From Azophilus sp965116165 (GTDB taxonomy: Bacteria; Pseudomonadota; Gammaproteobacteria; Pseudomonadales; Azotimanducaceae), in assembly GCA_965116165.1 (NCBI GenBank), contig OZ220484.1, forward strand, positions 2,108,001-2,172,000: a DNA stretch of 64,000 nucleotides, read 5' to 3'. The notes beneath the pieces were generated by a model that was given only the letters and a program-made list of their open reading frames with translations, was not told the DNA's origin and ran no database searches. Position numbers and translations under genes: made by a program. Shown piece by piece: positions 1 to 8,924 of this stretch (its first letter is position 1; each line of letters opens with the position of its first letter).

Positions 1-122
1 CCTGGATCGCGCAACTTGGTGGCCGTATCGAGGTTGCCAGCGAACCCGGCGAGGGAACCCGATTCAGCCTGAGTGTTCCGGGGGCTGTCGGCGTGGTGCG
101 CACCGGCGTTGTATCAGCCTGA
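1..122 (+). CDS. Sensor histidine kinase, C-terminal end only (partial)
   Basis: The open frame enters from the left edge and stops at 120-122. The visible 39 residues contain GGRIEVASEPGEGTRFSL, the G2-box region and final strand of a HATPase_c (GHKL) ATP-binding domain, so this is the end of a two-component sensor kinase. It would phosphorylate a response regulator that is not in the window. About 18 residues follow the domain (GAVGVVRTGVVSA at the very end). Sensor type and partner cannot be told from this fragment. Confidence 0.8.
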   Translation, partial: WIAQLGGRIEVASEPGEGTRFSLSVPGAVGVVRTGVVSA

Positions 123-239
123 TTTTCCGCGCATGCCGGACGGTGTTGGGGGCGGCGGGTAACTTAATGTCGCGCCACTGTCTCGCTCAGGCCTTCCTTG
201 GGGATGGATGATCGCTCGCCTCTAATTCCCAATGTTTGG

Positions 240-338
240 GGAAGGTCTGAACAATTCGATAGAGCAGCATTGAGCTACTCGTAAGCTATTGATTTTATTC
301 AATCGGATGCCGCAACTACAGAATTAATCAGAGGTTCC
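240..338 (+). repeat. R1 repeat copy A (99-bp MITE-like element)
   Basis: A 99-bp element with imperfect inverted ends: GGAAGGTCTGA on the left and TCAGAGGTTCC on the right, whose complement is GGAACCTCTGA. The interior carries the conserved stretch CTCGTAAGCTATTGATTTTA. Near copies lie at 2618-2716 and 45719-45817 (inverted) and 8925-9024 (direct). Size and inverted ends fit a miniature inverted-repeat transposable element; no transposase is inside. The right end overlaps the last codon and stop of metF. Confidence 0.8.
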
Positions 339-1152
339 TTAGATTTTCACAGATCCGCGTCGCCGCGCCCCAGCGATTCAGTGTGTAGAAGTGCAGTCCC
401 GGCACCCCGGCGGCGAGCAGCTCCGCGGAAAGGCGCGTCACCACCTCGATGCCGAATTCGCGCAGCGCGGCCTCGTCGTCCCGGTAGGCTTCGAGATGCT
501 TGGCGATCCAGCGGGGCACATCCGCGCCGCAGCCCCGCGAGAAGCGCATGAAATTCTCGTAGTTGGTCAGCGGCATGATGCCGGGGACGATGGGCACACG
601 GATGCTGGCGGCCTCGGCACGCTGGCGAAAGTCGAAAAAGGCGTGGGGGTTATAGAAATATTGGGTGAGGATGCCATTGGCGCCGGCATCCACCTTGCGC
701 TTTAGAAACTCCATATCGTGCGCGGGCGATTCCGCTTCCGGGTGTACTTCCGGATAGCCGGCCACTTCCAGTTCCAGGGCATCGCCGCAGTGGGCGCGGA
801 TGACCCGCACCAGCGCCTCGGCGTTGTTTGCGTAGCGTGCGCCGCCGATGCCCGAGGGCCGGTCGCCACGCAACGCGATCATGCGTCGGACGCCAACACG
901 CCGGTACTCATCGATGAGTGCGCGGATCTCCCGGGCGCTGTCGCTGCCTGTCGATAGGTGGGGCGCGGCGGCAAATCCCCGCCCGAGCAATCGCTTGACG
1001 GTATCCGCCGTCCCTTCCCGGGTCGAGCCGTTGGCACCGTAGGTCACCGAAAAGAAGGCGGGTTTGAACCGATTGAGCCGCTCGGCGACGGCGAGCAGCC
1101 TCTCGCGGCCCGGCGGTGTGCGGGGGGGGAAGAATTCAAAACTGAGCCTCAC
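328..1152 (-). CDS. metF: 5,10-methylenetetrahydrofolate reductase
   Basis: MetF reduces 5,10-methylene-THF to 5-methyl-THF with an FAD cofactor, supplying the methyl group for methionine synthesis. The protein begins VRLSFEFFPPRTP, the family N-terminal signature, and keeps ALRGDRP, LTQYFYN and VPIVPGIMPL of the TIM barrel. I prefer the GTG at 1150-1152 (274 aa), preceded by GGAAG; an in-frame ATG at 1237-1239 would add 29 unconserved residues. It lies downstream of metK on the same strand, so methyl-group synthesis and AdoMet formation are probably co-expressed. The last five codons and the stop (NLRNL, TGA at 328-330) come from the end of repeat R1 copy A, so the native 3' end may have been replaced by the element. 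Confidence 0.93.
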   Translation of the reverse strand: MRLSFEFFPPRTPPGRERLLAVAERLNRFKPAFFSVTYGANGSTREGTADTVKRLLGRGFAAAPHLSTGSDSAREIRALIDEYRRVGVRRMIALRGDRPSGIGGARYANNAEALVRVIRAHCGDALELEVAGYPEVHPEAESPAHDMEFLKRKVDAGANGILTQYFYNPHAFFDFRQRAEAASIRVPIVPGIMPLTNYENFMRFSRGCGADVPRWIAKHLEAYRDDEAALREFGIEVVTRLSAELLAAGVPGLHFYTLNRWGAATRICENLRNL

Positions 1153-1251
1153 GGGGCTTCCGGTTTGTCGGTGATCTGGTTGTGTTCCACCCAACGGACC
1201 ATTGTCGGTCGGCGCTCCCGCAGGCGATCGGATACCCAAGGGTCAATTCGC

Positions 1252-1284
1252 AAGCCGACGGCCGCCTGCTCGTTGGGTCGGCTT
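1252..1284 (-). other. Inverted repeat between metK and metF
   Basis: An exact 8-bp inverted repeat (AAGCCGAC and GTCGGCTT) encloses 17 nt in the 186-nt gap between the metK stop and the preferred metF start. It could fold in the mRNA as an attenuator or processing hairpin. There is no T-run, so a classical terminator is unlikely. I looked for an SAH-riboswitch core, which often precedes such genes, and did not find one. Only the inverted repeat is seen; the role is open. Confidence 0.25.
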
Positions 1285-1338
1285 GGCGGCATACCGCGCC
1301 GTCACAGGACAAAAACGCTTCCCGGGCGGGCGTGGCCG

Positions 1339-2490
1339 TCAAGAGTTGGCCAACGCCTCCGCCTTGTCGGTCCGTTCCCAGGTAAACGCCGCCTCGGTGC
1401 GGCCGAAATGCCCATAGACAGCGGTTTGCCGATAAATTGGCCGTTTGAGATCCAGCATCGCGATGAGCCCCTTGGGCCGCAAATCGAAATGTTCACGCAC
1501 AAGTTGAATAATGCGCTCGTCGTCGAGCTTGCCGGTGCCGAAAGTGTTGATGCCGATGGAGGTGGGCTCGGCAACGCCGATGGCGTAGCTGATCTGAATT
1601 TCGCAGCGCTCCGCCAGCCCGGCGGCAACGATGTTCTTGGCGACATAGCGGCCCGCGTAGGCGGCGGAACGGTCCACCTTGGAGGCGTCCTTGCCGGAAA
1701 AGGCGCCACCACCGTGACGGGCCATGCCGCCGTAGGTGTCCACGATGATCTTGCGTCCGGTCAGCCCACAATCGCCAACGGGGCCGCCGATGACGAAGTT
1801 GCCGGTTGGATTGATGTGGTATTGGGTTTCGCCGGATAGCCAGTTCGCGGGCAGCACGGGCTTGATGATTTCCTCCATGATCGCTTCCCTGAGCGTCTCC
1901 TGGCTCACATCCGGCGAATGTTGGGTTGACAGCACAACCGCTTTTATCGCCACGGGATTGCCTTGGCTATCGTAGCGGAAGCTGAGTTGGCTTTTGGCGT
2001 CGGGGCGCAGGAACTTGAGGGAGTTGCGCCGCTTGGCGGCCTGCTGCCGCACCAGCCGGTGGGCGTAGGCGATGGGGGCCGGCATGTAGACATCGGTTTC
2101 GTTGGATGCGTAGCCGAACATCAGGCCCTGGTCGCCGGCGCCCTGTTCGCGGTCGTCGGTTGCCTCGACGCCCATCGCGATATCGCTGGATTGCTGGCCA
2201 AGCAAGTTGACCACATCACACCCGTCCACGTCGAAGCCGCTGTCGAGATCCGTGTAGCCGATAGCGGCGATGACGCTGCGCACCAGGCTCGCGACATCCA
2301 ATGTCGCGTTCGAGCGGATTTCTCCGGCCAACACCACATGACTGTCCTTGATGAGAGTTTCGCAGGCAACCCGAGATTCCGCATCCTGGGCGAGCATGGC
2401 GTCCAGGATGGCGTCGGAAATTTGATCGGCCATTTTGTCCGGATGGCCTTCCGAGACGGATTCGGATGTGAAGTCTGTGTAATCGGCCAT
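1339..2490 (-). CDS. metK: S-adenosylmethionine synthetase
   Basis: Makes AdoMet from methionine and ATP. The preferred start, ATG at 2488-2490, gives MADYTDFTSESVSEGHPDK and 383 aa, against 384 in E. coli; an upstream in-frame ATG adds 10 residues without homology. Signatures present: GHPDKMADQISDAILDA (methionine/ATP site), DQGLMFGYA, NPTGNFVIGGPVGDCGLTGRK (ATP-binding), and GGGAFSGKDASKVDRS. GGGGAT lies about 9 nt upstream as a possible ribosome site. Followed by metF on the same strand. All the expected active-site motifs are intact. Confidence 0.97.
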   Translation of the reverse strand: MADYTDFTSESVSEGHPDKMADQISDAILDAMLAQDAESRVACETLIKDSHVVLAGEIRSNATLDVASLVRSVIAAIGYTDLDSGFDVDGCDVVNLLGQQSSDIAMGVEATDDREQGAGDQGLMFGYASNETDVYMPAPIAYAHRLVRQQAAKRRNSLKFLRPDAKSQLSFRYDSQGNPVAIKAVVLSTQHSPDVSQETLREAIMEEIIKPVLPANWLSGETQYHINPTGNFVIGGPVGDCGLTGRKIIVDTYGGMARHGGGAFSGKDASKVDRSAAYAGRYVAKNIVAAGLAERCEIQISYAIGVAEPTSIGINTFGTGKLDDERIIQLVREHFDLRPKGLIAMLDLKRPIYRQTAVYGHFGRTEAAFTWERTDKAEALANS

Positions 2491-3143
2491 CAGGCGTTTA
2501 TCCCCGTCAGCGCAAAACACGCCATTCTACCCTACCGGTGTGTGCGGAATGTCTTGAGGGCGGCGGTGGGTGTTGTATCAATGCGACTTTGAGTCACAGG
2601 CCACCTCTCAGGCCCAAGGAACCCCTGATCAATCCTGTGGTCGGGGAATTTAGATTAATGAAATCAATAGTTTACGAGTGTCTAAATGCTGCTCTATCGA
2701 ATTGTTCGGACTTTCCCCTTCCCAATCAAGTGCGTTGGGCGTGACGGTAAAACTCCGAATGGAGTCGAGATTGGGCGAAGTTGCCCTGCACACTACCATC
2801 GTCTGAAACGCCGGTGTCACAGGAATGGGAGCCGTCGCAGCGATGGAAAACACTCGATCAATACAGGCCGGCTTGGCCTCGCTCGCCGCACCGTCGGTGC
2901 GTTAAGCGCGGTTTTTCATTGCCTTGCGCCGGGCTGAAAGGGACAATGCCCGGGTTCGCTTGTAGACCCGGTTGCCAGCATGGTTTCTGCTCCGTTTATG
3001 TTCGTTCCCGGCTCCCTTGATTGTTTTCCGAGCACATCTCTCGGGGACGCTTTGATCGGTGCCCGCGGCCGGTCGCGGCTTGGTCCGAACAACAATTGCC
3101 TCCGGGTTGAGCCTCGGCGATACGCCGTCTCCGGGGTGCGGCC
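2491..3143. other. Non-coding stretch between metK and tkt
   Basis: 653 bp between divergent genes. It holds a fragment with GTGTTGTATCAATGCGAC (2571-2588) also seen near other repeats, a full inverted copy of R1 (2618-2716), and about 430 bp without a recognisable gene. A compact hairpin CGCACCGTCGGTGCG at 2887-2901 is followed by a T-run at 2912-2916 and could be a rho-independent terminator on the plus strand, though no plus-strand gene precedes it. Small open frames here on both strands have no recognisable motif and I do not call them genes. Confidence 0.5.
2618..2716 (-). repeat. R1 repeat copy C (inverted)
   Basis: Full 99-bp copy of the R1 element in inverse orientation. It begins GGAACCCCTGA and ends TCGGACTTTCC, and the interior carries AATCAATAGTTTACGAGTG. 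It lies in the metK-tkt gap, touching no called gene. Confidence 0.8.
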
Positions 3144-5123
3144 GTGAGTTCCCGCGCGGACCGGGCCAATGCCATCCGGGCGTTGTCCATGGACGCGGTG
3201 CAACGCGCCAATTCCGGGCACCCCGGCGCTCCCATGGGGCTGGCGGACGTTGCGGAAGTTCTCTGGCGGGAGGTGCTGAGGCACAATCCCCGCGATCCGC
3301 ATTGGTGGGACCGGGACCGGGTGGTGCTCTCCAACGGACATGGCTCCATGCTGCTCTACAGTGTGCTGCACCTCACCGGCTACGATCTGTCCGTAGACGA
3401 CCTCAAAGCCTTCCGGCAACTGCATTCCAAGACGGCGGGCCATCCCGAATACAGCGCATGCCCCGGCGTGGAAACCACCACCGGCCCCCTGGGCCAGGGC
3501 TTTGCCAATGCGGTCGGCATGGCGTTGGCGGAGCGGCGTCTGGCCTCGGCGTTCAACCGGCCGAACCATGTGATCGTCGATCATCGCACTTGGTTGATTG
3601 TCGGCGACGGCTGCCTGATGGAGGGCATTTCCCACGAGGCGGCGTCGCTTGCCGGAACACTCGGGCTCGGTAAGTTGATCTGCCTGTACGACGACAATGG
3701 CATCTCCATCGACGGCAAAGTTGAAGCCTGGTTCACGGAGGATGTGCCGGCGCGGTTTCGCAGTTACGGCTGGCGCGTTATCGAAGGCGTCGATGGCCAC
3801 GATGCCGATTCGATTCAACGGGCATTGGCCGTGGCGGTGGCTGATGACGGCCGCCCCACCATGGTTTGTATCAAAACAATCATCGGCCGGGGTGCGCCCA
3901 ACAAGCAGGGTACCGAGGCGGTGCATGGCGCGGCGCTCGGCGAGACGGAGGTCGCCGAGACACGGCGGGCGCTGAATTGGGGCTATGGGCCCTTCGAGAT
4001 TCCGCGGCATCTCTACGAAAGTTGGAGCTGCGTGGCCAGGGGCGCTCAGGCCCAGTCGGATTGGCGCGCCGCCCTCGACAGCTATCGGGTGAACTATCCC
4101 GACCTGGCCCGAGAATTCGACAGGCGCATGGACGGCCGGTTGCCCGATGGCTGGAAAGACGCCATCCATGCGGTGGCGACCGCGGCACAGCGAGAGATGC
4201 AACCGCTCGCCACGCGCCAATCCTCCCAAGCCTGCCTTGACGCCCTGGGGCCTTGCATACCCGAACTGTTCGGCGGCTCGGCGGATCTCACGGGCTCGAA
4301 CAATACGCGCTGGGCCGGTGCCGGTGACGACCGCTATTTGAGTTTCGGGGTCCGTGAATTCGGCATGACCGCCATCGGCAACGGTATGCTGTTGCACGGC
4401 GGCTTCCGGCCGTTTTCCGGCACCTTTCTGGTTTTCATGGAATACGCCCGCAACGCCTTGCGGCTGGCGGCGCTGATGGGTATTCCCAACATATTGGTCT
4501 ACACCCACGATTCGGTGGCCCTGGGCGAAGACGGTCCGACCCACCAGCCGGTCGAACAGCTCACCAACCTGCGCACGACACCGAATCTGTCCACTTGGCG
4601 GCCTTGCGATACGGTGGAAGCGGCCGTTGCCTGGAAAAGCGCTATCGCTCGGGCGGATGGACCAACGGCGCTGGTGTTTTCGCGCCAAAAGACCGCCCCG
4701 CAGCATCGGGACGCCGAAACGCTGGCATTGGTGCGCCGGGGCGGCTATGTGCTTGGCCGCGAAGCGGGCAACTTGGATGCCGTGTTGATCGCCACCGGCT
4801 CGGAGGTGGAATTGGCCATGCGGGCGCAACGGCGGCTGGCCGAACAAGGCATTGCCGTGCGGGTCGTCTCCATGCCCAGCACCGATGTTTTTCTGGCCCA
4901 GGAAAGCGATTACCGCGACTCGGTGATTCCGCCGGGTCTACGTGCGCGTATCGCCGTCGAAGCCGGCCACCCGGACTATTGGCGCCAATTCGTCGGCCTT
5001 GATGGCGGTGTGCTTGGCATCGACCGTTTCGGACTGAGCGCGCCGGGTGCCGAGGCGCTGGCGGCATTGGGGATGACGGTTGAGAATCTCGTGGCCGTTG
5101 TTCGACGAACCCTCGGTCGCTAG
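3144..5123 (+). CDS. tkt: Transketolase
   Basis: Thiamine-diphosphate enzyme of the pentose phosphate pathway, transferring two-carbon ketol units between sugar phosphates. 659 aa, the usual length. It starts at GTG 3144 with MSSRADRANAIRALSMDAVQRANSGHPG. The ThDP motif is intact: GDGCLMEG, then a stretch ending in DDNGISIDG. The N-terminal substrate His lies in SGHPGAPMG; HDSVALGEDGPTHQPVEQ marks the pyrimidine domain. A pgk gene follows 70 nt downstream, so the two probably form an operon. The gap/epd gene commonly found between them is missing. Confidence 0.97.
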   Translation: MSSRADRANAIRALSMDAVQRANSGHPGAPMGLADVAEVLWREVLRHNPRDPHWWDRDRVVLSNGHGSMLLYSVLHLTGYDLSVDDLKAFRQLHSKTAGHPEYSACPGVETTTGPLGQGFANAVGMALAERRLASAFNRPNHVIVDHRTWLIVGDGCLMEGISHEAASLAGTLGLGKLICLYDDNGISIDGKVEAWFTEDVPARFRSYGWRVIEGVDGHDADSIQRALAVAVADDGRPTMVCIKTIIGRGAPNKQGTEAVHGAALGETEVAETRRALNWGYGPFEIPRHLYESWSCVARGAQAQSDWRAALDSYRVNYPDLAREFDRRMDGRLPDGWKDAIHAVATAAQREMQPLATRQSSQACLDALGPCIPELFGGSADLTGSNNTRWAGAGDDRYLSFGVREFGMTAIGNGMLLHGGFRPFSGTFLVFMEYARNALRLAALMGIPNILVYTHDSVALGEDGPTHQPVEQLTNLRTTPNLSTWRPCDTVEAAVAWKSAIARADGPTALVFSRQKTAPQHRDAETLALVRRGGYVLGREAGNLDAVLIATGSEVELAMRAQRRLAEQGIAVRVVSMPSTDVFLAQESDYRDSVIPPGLRARIAVEAGHPDYWRQFVGLDGGVLGIDRFGLSAPGAEALAALGMTVENLVAVVRRTLGR

Positions 5124-5193
5124 TCGGAAACCAATTTTCGGGCATCGCCGCGCCTGGCGGTGATGGCTGCGCGAGCTGAAGAGGGGTTGATTT

Positions 5194-6378
5194 GTGTTCA
5201 AGCGCATGGAAGACATCGATCTTAGCGGCAAGCGCATGCTGATCCGCGAAGACCTGAATGTCCCCATTGCCGGTGGCCGGGTCGTCAGCGATGCCAGAAT
5301 CGTGGCCGCTCTGCCGACATTGCGGGAGGCGCTGGGTCGGGGGGCGAGCGTGCTGGTGATGTCGCATCTCGGGCGGCCCCTGGAGGGGCGCTTCGCCCCG
5401 GCGCTCTCGCTGCGGCCGGTCGCCGTCCGGTTGGCGGAGCTGCTTGGCGAGCCCGTTCCGCTCCTTCCCGACCTGGCGAGCGCCGAGCGGGCGGATTGTC
5501 GGATCGCCCTGCTGGAGAATGTGCGTTTTCTGGCCGGCGAGAAGGCCAACGACGAAAATTTGTCGAGACGCCTGGCGGGGCTAGCCGACATCTTTGTGAT
5601 GGATGCGTTCGCCACCGCCCACCGCGCCCAGGCATCAACCCATGGTGTCGCCCGTTTTGCCCCCTTGGCCTGCGCGGGGCCGCTGCTTGCGGCGGAACTC
5701 GATGCGCTGGCGCGAGCCCTGCAAAAACCGCGCCGCCCCCTGGTCGCGATTGTCGGTGGATCGAAGGTATCCACCAAGCTTACCGTGCTCGACAGGCTCG
5801 CGCAAACAGCCGATCGGATCATTGTCGGTGGCGGCATTGCCAACACCTGCATCGCGGCGGCCGGGTACGAGACCGGTGCCTCGCTGGTGGAAACGGAATT
5901 ACTCGATGTCGCCAAAAGTCTGGCGCAACGGGTGGACATCCCGCTGCCCTCGGACGTTATGCTCGGTGCGCGAATAGCCGAGCATGAAACGGCGGTGCTG
6001 CGATCTTTGGATGAAGTGGGCGAGCACGACATGATCCTGGATATTGGCCCGGAAACGGCAAGGCGGTGGAAGGCGCTTTTGCGGGAGGCCGGTACCATTC
6101 TTTGGAACGGCCCGGTCGGCGTCTTCGAATACGATCAGTTCGGCGAGGGTACACGCGTATTGGCGGAGGGCATTGCGGAGAGCGGAGCGTTCTCCGTCGC
6201 TGGCGGTGGCGACACCCTGGCCGCAATCGACAAATACGGGGTGCGCGAGGGAATTTCCTATATCTCCACCGGGGGCGGCGCTTTCCTGGAGTTTGTTGAG
6301 GGCAAAACATTACCGGCGGTGGCGGTGCTGCGCAGCCGCGCGGCGGAATTTGAGCGGGGCCAGGAGCCCGCGCCCTAG
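5194..6378 (+). CDS. pgk: Phosphoglycerate kinase
   Basis: Glycolytic/gluconeogenic enzyme interconverting 1,3-bisphosphoglycerate + ADP and 3-phosphoglycerate + ATP. 394 aa. Starts at GTG 5194 (MFKRMEDIDLSGKRMLIREDLNVP); AAGAGGGG lies about 7 nt upstream. Family signatures: RxDLNVP at the N-terminus (here REDLNVP), MSHLGRP, LLENVRF, IVGGSKVSTKL and the C-terminal nucleotide-binding GGGDTLAAIDKYG. It is the second gene after tkt; no fba or pyk follows, and the next gene is convergent. Confidence 0.96.
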   Translation: MFKRMEDIDLSGKRMLIREDLNVPIAGGRVVSDARIVAALPTLREALGRGASVLVMSHLGRPLEGRFAPALSLRPVAVRLAELLGEPVPLLPDLASAERADCRIALLENVRFLAGEKANDENLSRRLAGLADIFVMDAFATAHRAQASTHGVARFAPLACAGPLLAAELDALARALQKPRRPLVAIVGGSKVSTKLTVLDRLAQTADRIIVGGGIANTCIAAAGYETGASLVETELLDVAKSLAQRVDIPLPSDVMLGARIAEHETAVLRSLDEVGEHDMILDIGPETARRWKALLREAGTILWNGPVGVFEYDQFGEGTRVLAEGIAESGAFSVAGGGDTLAAIDKYGVREGISYISTGGGAFLEFVEGKTLPAVAVLRSRAAEFERGQEPAP

Positions 6379-6437
6379 GAAATTCTCGGGGCAGCAGATC
6401 CCACTGCGGGCCATTGCCGGGATAGGAATGGCGTGGA

Positions 6438-8573
6438 TCAGCGCGTTGAATCGGGAGACCGCGATTGCGTGGATGCAACCCCATTCCGGCGCAGGGCGAA
6501 CAACAGAAAAGCGTATTCCTCCGCCACCTCGCGCAGTGCATCGAAACGCCCGGATTTTCCGCCGTGGCCCGCTTCCATATTTGTTTTGAGCAGCAGGGGG
6601 TTGGAGTCGGTCTTCAGGGCGCGTAGCTTGGCGACATACTTCGCCGGTTCCCAGTAGGTCACGCGGGGATCGTTCAAACCGGCGGTGACCAGCATTGGTG
6701 GATAGGCACCCGGCCGGAGCTGATCATAGGGCGAATAGGATCGGATGAGTTCAAAAGCCGTCGCATCCTTGATGGGGTTGCCCCACTCCGGCCATTCCAT
6801 GGGCGTCAGGGGCAGCGAGCTGTCGAGCATGGTGTTGAGAACATCCACGAAGGGCACATGGGCGGCTACCGCGCCCCACAGTTCCGGTGCCTGATTGACC
6901 GCCGCGCCCATGAGTTCGCCGCCGGCGCTGCCGCCGGAGATGGCGATGCGCCCCGCCGCCGTGTAGCCGATATCGATCAAATGTTTCGCGACATCCACGA
7001 AATCGTTGAACGTGTTGGTGCGTCGGTCGAGCTTGCCGGATTCGTACCAGTGATAGCCGAGGTCGTCGCCACCCCGGATGTGGGCTATGGCGGCGATGAA
7101 GCCCCGGTCGAGCAGGGATAGCCGAGTGGTTGAGAAGGCGGGCGGGATGGCGTGCCCGTAGGCGCCGTAGCCATAGAGGTACAGGGGGGCGGAGCCATCG
7201 ACCGGGGTATCCCTGCGGCGCACAATCGATACGGGAACCCGTGCGCCATCCCGCGCCGACACCATGCGGCGCTCGGCGACGTAAAGTGCGGCGTCGTACC
7301 CGCTTGGCAATTCCCGCACCTTGCGCACTTTCAATTCACCGGTCCCCACATGGTAGTCGTACACTGTGTCGGGTGTCACCGGCGAACTGTATCCCAGGCG
7401 CAGCGTCTCCGTGACGAACTCGCGATTGTCGCCTAGTCCGGCGCTGTAGGTGGGTTCGGGAAAGTCGATGTGCCGGCTGTTGCCGCTCCGGTCGATGAGG
7501 CGAATTTGGTCGAGCCCGTTGTTGCGCTCCTCCACGGCGATGAAGTTCTCGAACACCTCGAAGTCGAGTATGTACAGGCTGTCCGATCCTTCGAGCAGGG
7601 ATGTCCAGGCCGCCTCCGAGGGGTCGTTTTCCGGGGCTGTCGCCAGGCGGGTGTTCTTGTGCCGGTCGTTGGTGCGGATGACGAACCGATCGCTCTGATG
7701 ATCGACGGCGTACTCGTGGTTTAGGCGGCGCGGGGCAACGACCATCGGATCCGCATGCAGATTGTCCGCCGGAAGCAAACGTATTTCGGAGGTGACATGG
7801 TCGGCGGTTCGAATAATCAGGAAACGCTTCGACGCGCTCAGGGTCAGGCCGACAAAGAAGCCCGGGTCGTGTTCCTCGTAAACAATCCGATCTTCTGTCG
7901 TCGGTTCGCCCAGTCGATGCCGGCGCACCTGATACGGTCGCCAGTTCGCATCCACCACCGTGTATAGGAAGGCGGAGTCGTCCGCCGCCCAGACAGGCGC
8001 TCCAATGGTGTCTTCGATCACATCCCCGAGAAGCTCTCCGGTTGCCAGGTTTTTTACGCTTAGACAGAACCGCTCCGAGCCATTGGTGTCCGCGCTGTAG
8101 GCGAGCAGGTTGCCCGCGTTGCCCACGGCCAGGGCGCCGAGCCGGAAATAATCGGAGCCTCGCGCCAACAGGGGCTCATCCAGAATTATCTCGGTATTCC
8201 CGGTGGGGCCCTCGCGTGCGCCGGCCTCGCCCGCGGGCCAGCGCGACCAGATGCGATATTGGTCGCCGTCCTCGTAGCGCCACTGGTAATACCAGGCGCC
8301 CTCCAGAACCGGCACGCCGGCCTCGTCGGGCTGTCGGCGCGCCTTCATTTCCGTAAACAGGGTCTCAACGAGATCGATATGTGGCCCCATCACCGCGTCG
8401 AAGTGGTCGTTTTCCGCGCGCAGGTAGGCGAGCACATCCGGGTCTTCCACCAGCGGATAGCCCGGATCCCTAAGCCAATGGTAGGGATCCTCGATTGTGA
8501 TGCCGTGGTGGGTCGCGGCAAACGGGCGCGTTGCGGCGACCGGGGGCTGTGGCGGCTGATTCGAGTCGGTCAT
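6438..8573 (-). CDS. ptrB: Oligopeptidase B-type S9 serine peptidase
   Basis: Prolyl-oligopeptidase family enzyme with a beta-propeller gate and a C-terminal alpha/beta-hydrolase domain. 711 aa from the preferred ATG at 8571-8573 (MTDSNQPPQPP); a longer frame begins 78 nt upstream without conserved residues. Family landmarks are DPYHWLRDP near the N-terminus, the nucleophile elbow GGSAGGELMGA, the acid region NDPRVTYWEP, and the catalytic His in EAGHGGKSGR. No signal peptide, so cytoplasmic. Oligopeptidase B cleaves short peptides after basic residues; the specificity here is inferred from overall resemblance. Single gene, convergent with pgk. Confidence 0.92.
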   Translation of the reverse strand: MTDSNQPPQPPVAATRPFAATHHGITIEDPYHWLRDPGYPLVEDPDVLAYLRAENDHFDAVMGPHIDLVETLFTEMKARRQPDEAGVPVLEGAWYYQWRYEDGDQYRIWSRWPAGEAGAREGPTGNTEIILDEPLLARGSDYFRLGALAVGNAGNLLAYSADTNGSERFCLSVKNLATGELLGDVIEDTIGAPVWAADDSAFLYTVVDANWRPYQVRRHRLGEPTTEDRIVYEEHDPGFFVGLTLSASKRFLIIRTADHVTSEIRLLPADNLHADPMVVAPRRLNHEYAVDHQSDRFVIRTNDRHKNTRLATAPENDPSEAAWTSLLEGSDSLYILDFEVFENFIAVEERNNGLDQIRLIDRSGNSRHIDFPEPTYSAGLGDNREFVTETLRLGYSSPVTPDTVYDYHVGTGELKVRKVRELPSGYDAALYVAERRMVSARDGARVPVSIVRRRDTPVDGSAPLYLYGYGAYGHAIPPAFSTTRLSLLDRGFIAAIAHIRGGDDLGYHWYESGKLDRRTNTFNDFVDVAKHLIDIGYTAAGRIAISGGSAGGELMGAAVNQAPELWGAVAAHVPFVDVLNTMLDSSLPLTPMEWPEWGNPIKDATAFELIRSYSPYDQLRPGAYPPMLVTAGLNDPRVTYWEPAKYVAKLRALKTDSNPLLLKTNMEAGHGGKSGRFDALREVAEEYAFLLFALRRNGVASTQSRSPDSTR

Positions 8574-8686
8574 GGCGGGATCCATGCTACCGTACCGGCC
8601 ATCTGTTCGCCCATGTATCCAGATGTCTGGTGTTCCAGTGTTGTACAGCAATTCCCGCCCACAATGGGTGATTGTTCGTTTGGCCC

Positions 8687-8867
8687 CAGGACCATCTTAA
8701 AGTCATCCTGATGGACGGGCCGGGTTTGCGGCGCCGGAGCCATGGTCCGGCGGCGTCCGGGATTGATGCGGCCGGCCGCCCCGCCGGACGGTTTCGGGCG
8801 CGATTGTCCAGTATCGCGGAATCGGCCAGCGACTCGATGGGGTGCGAATGACTTTAGGATAGTCCTG
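8687..8867. repeat. Inverted-repeat-bounded segment (181 bp)
   Basis: The 20-bp arms CAGGACCATCTTAAAGTCAT (8687-8706) and ATGACTTTAGGATAGTCCTG (8848-8867) are inverted copies differing at two positions, and the CGTTTGGCCC-like flanks also recur outside each arm. The enclosed 141 bp is very GC-rich and has no gene. The shape suggests another non-autonomous mobile element. No second full copy is visible in the window. Confidence 0.5.
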
Positions 8868-8924
8868 TCGTTTGGCCCGGAATACCTTGACAAATGGACC
8901 GTTCAGGCTTTGACCGGGAACTAG

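Noticed and set aside
1153..1338. Possible SAH or SAM riboswitch before metF
   Set aside because: Read on the minus strand; the conserved cores of these riboswitches are not present. Only an 8-bp inverted repeat was kept.
2650..2853. Small minus-strand frame overlapping R1 copy C
   Set aside because: Its 3' third is repeat sequence and the rest has no recognised motif or ribosome site.
2916..4847. 643-codon open frame opposite tkt
   Set aside because: It mirrors the codon pattern of a GC-rich real gene, has no ribosome site and no recognisable motif. Same reasoning for the long frames opposite gltD (39297-40205), gltB (40795-42486 and 42487-43650), polB (54275-55585) and addA (14290-16068).
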